DNA from: Oehlia diaphana
Lineage: Eukaryota; Glomeromycota; Glomeromycetes; Glomerales; Glomeraceae
Length of the DNA stretch: 23,378 nt
Assembly (NCBI GenBank): GCA_003833135.1
Contig: QZLH01000094.1
Span: 79,710 to 103,087 of the forward strand
Reading direction: 5' to 3'
How positions within the stretch are numbered: position 1 is the stretch's first letter; each line of letters opens with the position of its first letter. Of the stretch, positions 19,690-23,378 are shown piece by piece. The position numbers and the translations under genes are program-made. Under the pieces are notes generated by a model. It was not told the origin of the DNA and made no database searches. It worked only from the letters and a program-made list of their open reading frames with translations.

Positions 19690-20780
19690 CTAGGCTTATG
19701 ATTAATACCGTGTGATAGTTTTTGTGACTTTTATGACCTTACATTACACAAGTGAACAAAGCTAATGACTTACTAACACTGTATTCAACGTATGACGTAA
19801 TGGCGATTCGTTAGTAATGGGCAAGAACTAAAAGTGAGGCTTTATATTAGTAATAACGATAATCTAAAATATTAAATTCAGTTATCTTAGTAATCACAAC
19901 AGACAATTGATAATTTTTTTTTATGAATGAAAAAAAGAAACATTGATTAAAATTTTGAGAAATAAGTTTGAGAAACAATTTTTTTGAATACCCATTATTA
20001 TACAGTATATCACATCTTCTATGACGTAAGGTCATCAGTTCTTCGCAATGATTAATTGATTTCTGTATACTTTTTTGATGATTTTACTGCCAATATTTCA
20101 ACACATAATAATTTGATATATCACAACTTATATTTTGATACATTGCAAAACTTTCAGCAAAATTGGAGGCAGCAATGAAGTGTATAGCTTTATTAATTTT
20201 CATTGATACATTGATAAAAATCGCTATTTTCGGAACCCACCCATTGACTACGAAAAACCACGCGACTGTGGCGCAGTAAAGCTACTCTTCACTGGGAAGA
20301 TTGAGTTAGAGAATTTTGGCAGAAGGGCATAGTTTAAAAATTTCTGAAATAGATAAAATCCGCTTGACTGATTCGACTCCAAGGTGTCCAGATGTGATCC
20401 GCAAGATAACAAATTTTATATTTATGTACTGTATCTTGTTTTTTATTGTAGATTTCATTTATGAAAAAAGGTTTCAATGAAATATAAGTTTTAAATTTAT
20501 GCCATTATAATTAATAAAAAAAAAAGCATATTTTTAGTTAATAAAATTAATAAATTAATAGAGTTATGTGTCACTTCTCATCCGTTAGCAGACTTGTCAA
20601 GCCAATCAGCACGGCAGATCACCGGTTCTGACCACTAAACCATCCTTGATTGGTTCGGAGAATTCTGTCCGCAATTTTACTTTATTTAATGTAGGATCTT
20701 CATTAAAAAATTATTTTTTGCAGTTCTTTGTGTAAAAAGAATATTTTCGGGTGAAAATTTTATTTTACTTATAAAAAAAT
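19690..20780. other. Intergenic region upstream of gene D
   Basis: No gene was recognised. Two less AT-rich islets stand out. At 20250-20400, TGGCGCAGT at 20269-20277 resembles a tRNA A box and GATTCGACTCC at 20370-20380 resembles a B box, but they do not fold as one tRNA. At 20580-20670 there is an imperfect inverted repeat (GCCAATCAG ... TTGATTGGT), which read on the minus strand includes TGGTTTAGTGGTCAG. They might be remains of tRNA-derived elements. The last 100 bp before gene D show no clear TATA box. Confidence 0.35.
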
Positions 20781-22239
20781 ATGTCATATAATTTTGAATC
20801 TGAAGTACCCGAAGCGCTTGGGCAGTTGCTCAAAACAGAAGAGGATTATAATGTTATAATTCATATTGGAGAAGAACCTAATTTTAAGGAATTTCATGCG
20901 CATTCTAATATTTTACGCTGTAGATCCGAATATTTTAGTAAAATAATTTCCAGTGAAAATATTGAAAGAAAGGATGGAAAATATATAATTAAGAAGCCAA
21001 ATATTTCTCCTCAAGCTTTTGAAATTATCCTTAAGTACGTTATACAATAACTCAGTATTTTTTTTTTATTCGGTCGTATTTTTTTTTTTTCTTAGGTACC
21101 TTTATACTGGTCAATTTAATATTGCTAATAAAGCCGGAACTGAACTTTTGGATTTTATGATTATTTCTGACGAAATGATGTTGAAAAAATTAACCAACCT
21201 TACCGAAGACTTTATCGTCAAAAATCAACAAATATTCTTACAAAATGATCCAGTTGGAATTCTTCAAATCGTATATTATTGTAAACCACTTGTTAATTTG
21301 CAAGAATTTTGTTTGGAAAAAATTTGTTCTAAACCAGAAATTTTATTCAAATCTGATAAATACATTCAACTACCTGTTCCTTTATTGGAAATTATTTTAA
21401 AACGTGATGACTTGAATTTAAAAGAAATTGAAATTTGGGAAAATTTAATTAAATGGGGATTAGCACAGGAAAAAACACTTAATCAAGACGTCTCTCAATG
21501 GAGCAAAGATGATATCAATATACTTAAGAGGATTCTTTACAAATTTATTCCTTTAATTAGATTTTTTGAAATATCTACTGAAGATTATTATAATAAAGTT
21601 AAACCTTATGAAAAAATTTTATCTAAAGAATTAAGAGATGATATTTTAAAATTTTATATGCTTCCTGGATACAAGCCAATATATACACCGAGACAACCAA
21701 AGTATCCAAAGCTTATTATTGAATCTACTATAATTAATTCAAATCATGCTGCTCTCTTTCCCAATTGGATTAATAGAAAAGTGGAAGAGCATATTATTAA
21801 AGATATTCCTTACGAATTTAAACTTTTATATAGGGCTAGCAGAGACGGTAATTCAGCTGCATCATTTCATACTAAATGTGATAACAAGGGAGCTTCTATA
21901 GTTGTAATAAAAATTTCGAATTCAAAGCAAATAGTTGGAGGTTATAATCCACTTTTTTGGGATACAAGTGAAAGTTGTAAATCAACAAAAGACAGTTTTA
22001 TATTTTCATTTGCAGATAAAAATAACCTTAAAAGCGCAAATTTAGTTTACAGTAAAGGTGATCCATATTCTATACAATGTTATAAAGTTAATGGTCCAGT
22101 ATTCGGTATTGATTTATATACAGAATATAATCCTACCGCTGATACCTGGATGAGTAAAGTATATTCATATCCTTCACTTGATTTGCCAAATACATTTAAA
22201 ATAGATGACTATGAAGTGTTTCAAGTTATTAAAAAATAA
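20781..22239 (+). CDS. BTB-BACK-TLDc protein, gene D (465 residues, two exons)
   Basis: Exons 20781-21034 and 21096-22239 flank a 61-bp T-rich intron (donor CTTAA|GTACGT, acceptor TTCTTAG|GT). The join completes Lys85 in phase 2, and the spliced frame is 466 codons. Unspliced, the second exon seems to begin inside exon 1 in another frame, which is an artefact. BTB covers about residues 11-115 (LLKTEEDYNVIIHIGEE, AHSNILRCRSEYF, YLYTGQFN). BACK runs to about 255 (GILQIVYYCKPLVNLQEFCL, LEKICSKPEILF, IWENLIKWG, FIPLIRFFE). A linker with PRQPKYPKL follows, then TLDc at about 294-464 (FKLLYRASRDG, SFHTKCDNKG, IVGGYNPLFW, DSFIFSFADK, DYEVFQVIKK). The BTB and early BACK parts share GEEPN, AHSNIL and CLEKIC with gene B, while from about residue 205 the text follows A and C. 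It lies apart from the main cluster and does not share the A/C upstream block. Confidence 0.9.
21035..21095 (+). other. Intron of gene D (phase 2, within BTB)
   Basis: This 61-bp GT..AG intron has a long T-rich tract before CTTAG. It is the shortest of the four and sits at the same codon. Confidence 0.9.
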
Positions 22240-23378
22240 CTGGATTAATTGGTATGTACTATTTATAAGTTATCGTATTTAACGATTTATTCATATGCTT
22301 TGAAAAGTTCTTGATACGATATATTTTTACCTATAGTCATCTCTATTCTTTCAAGTTGTAATGGCACTAATAATTAAATTATGGTATTAATAAATTTTAG
22401 AGCATGCATTAATTCTCATGCCATTTTTATCGTAGTCATTAAGATAATGACTCGCGATTTGAAAGCTATTTAAATGATAATAAAGAAACTTGTTTTCCGC
22501 ACCTTCTTTTTAATTTATTAAATTAAAAAAAAAGTATCATATCAATTTAATACTAACTAATTAACTTTTAATTAATTTATAATTTATAATATTATGAATT
22601 CGTAATTACAAAAATCTAAAATTAATAAGGTTAAAAGAATTTTGATAGGTTGAATACTTGGAATATATTTCACTATGTAAGAATTCATTTTATTCTATAA
22701 AATTTCAAGAAAAGTAATGAAGTTTTTCCAAGTAATAAATAATTACAAAAAATAAATCAGATAATGTATATATATATTTTTAACAAGACATTTTAAGTGT
22801 ATTATCTTGATTTTTCTTGAAACAAAAAATAATATAACCATGCTATAGGTAAAAATTCCTCTTAGGTTAAAAGACTGTTCAAATAGTTTCGAGAAGCGGG
22901 AATGCTTTATGGTCCAGTAATCATTTAGTCATTAAAAAATTACCGTATATATGATGAGTAGTGATCTTCACATACAGTATAAATTATATAACGTAAATTT
23001 TTCAATACAGTAAAACAAAAAATTGATAAACCTATCGTGCCAACATTAATTCTACGGTTCGATTCAAATTTAAAAGTCGCAGCTGATGTAATACCTAAGC
23101 CCATGATGAGTCACGTTGCCACCTTAGATATTAACAAACGTCACTCTTTATTAATAATATAAATAAATACAAAAATATGCTTGGTTTAATAAAATATTAA
23201 TGTAAAAATTTAATAAGTAAATCAATATTTCCATTTTTTAATATTTTTAATTCTCCATTTTTGAGTTATTCTTTTAGGGAAGTCATATCTGACGTCCTTT
23301 TATATTTGTTTATAAATAACTTTGTAGATCCGGATAATTTCAAAATCAAACTTTTCAATAGATCCGAATAATTCCAAA
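22240..23378. other. Intergenic region to the window end, with a short repeat at the edge
   Basis: No gene was recognised. At the very end, TAGATCCGGATAATTTCAAA (from 23325) is followed 34 bp later by TAGATCCGAATAATTCCAAA (from 23359), so a tandem array may continue outside the window. Confidence 0.45.

Noticed and set aside
20262..20400. A tRNA gene suggested by A-box-like TGGCGCAGT and B-box-like GATTCGACTCC
   Set aside because: The boxes are about 100 bp apart and the flanks do not form acceptor or T-arm stems. At most this is a decayed tRNA-derived element.
20600..20660. A tRNA on the minus strand with TGGTTTAGTGGTCAG
   Set aside because: No B box or paired acceptor stem follows. Only an imperfect inverted repeat is visible.
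21019..21095. A hydrophobic N-terminus (FFFYSVVFFFF) on the second exon of gene D
   Set aside because: It is translation of exon 1 in the wrong frame and of the T-rich intron. Splicing gives a normal BTB sequence.
1..23378. CRISPR arrays, bacterial operons or ribosomal RNA
   Set aside because: Introns, AT-rich spacers and eukaryotic domain families point to a fungal nuclear locus. No regularly spaced identical repeats or rRNA signatures were seen.

Overview
The window looks like nuclear DNA of a Glomeromycotina fungus (arbuscular mycorrhizal, Rhizophagus-like). It is very AT-rich, genes are sparse, introns are short (61-112 bp for most genes) with GT..AG borders, and several paralogues of a BTB-BACK-TLDc family are present. 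That family is strongly expanded in Rhizophagus. The assignment is an inference from composition and gene family, not from a database match.

Layout. 1-4900 holds a small inverted-repeat element (93-406), a decayed gene on the minus strand with relatively high GC (753-1796), diverged direct repeats, exon-like remnants (2896-3408), a previously hidden two-exon gene for a 123-residue protein (3750-4200, minus) and a short minus-strand ORF (4469-4687). 4900-6480 is mostly empty apart from one doubtful 45-codon ORF. 6487-15685 is a cluster of BTB-BACK-TLDc genes in alternating orientation: gene A (6487-7933, +), gene B (9967-11464, -), gene C (11924-13380, +) and a wrecked B-like copy (14583-15685, -). 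A fifth member, gene D (20781-22239, +), lies 5 kb further on. Each intact copy has a first exon of exactly 254 nt and one phase-2 intron inside the BTB domain. The ORFs must be spliced to give proteins of 457, 461, 458 and 465 residues.

Between the cluster and gene D lies a three-exon minus-strand gene (15964-17873). Its 457-residue product carries a PD-(D/E)XK nuclease-like pattern in its C-terminal part. Its first intron is 445 bp and contains a ~65-bp tandem repeat. It is followed by a C-poor, repeat-rich stretch (about 17930-18600) and a frame-disrupted minus-strand gene (19209-19684).

How it fits together. A and C are close paralogues and share a block upstream of their start codons. 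B and the wrecked copy are close to each other. The order A+ B- C+ psi- is best explained by duplication of a two-gene convergent unit followed by decay of one member. Gene D resembles B in its BTB half and A/C from the end of the BACK domain onward, suggesting recombination between paralogues. BTB-BACK proteins are typically adaptors for cullin-3 ubiquitin ligases and TLDc domains are linked to V-ATPase and oxidative-stress functions. What the combination does in this fungus cannot be read from the sequence.
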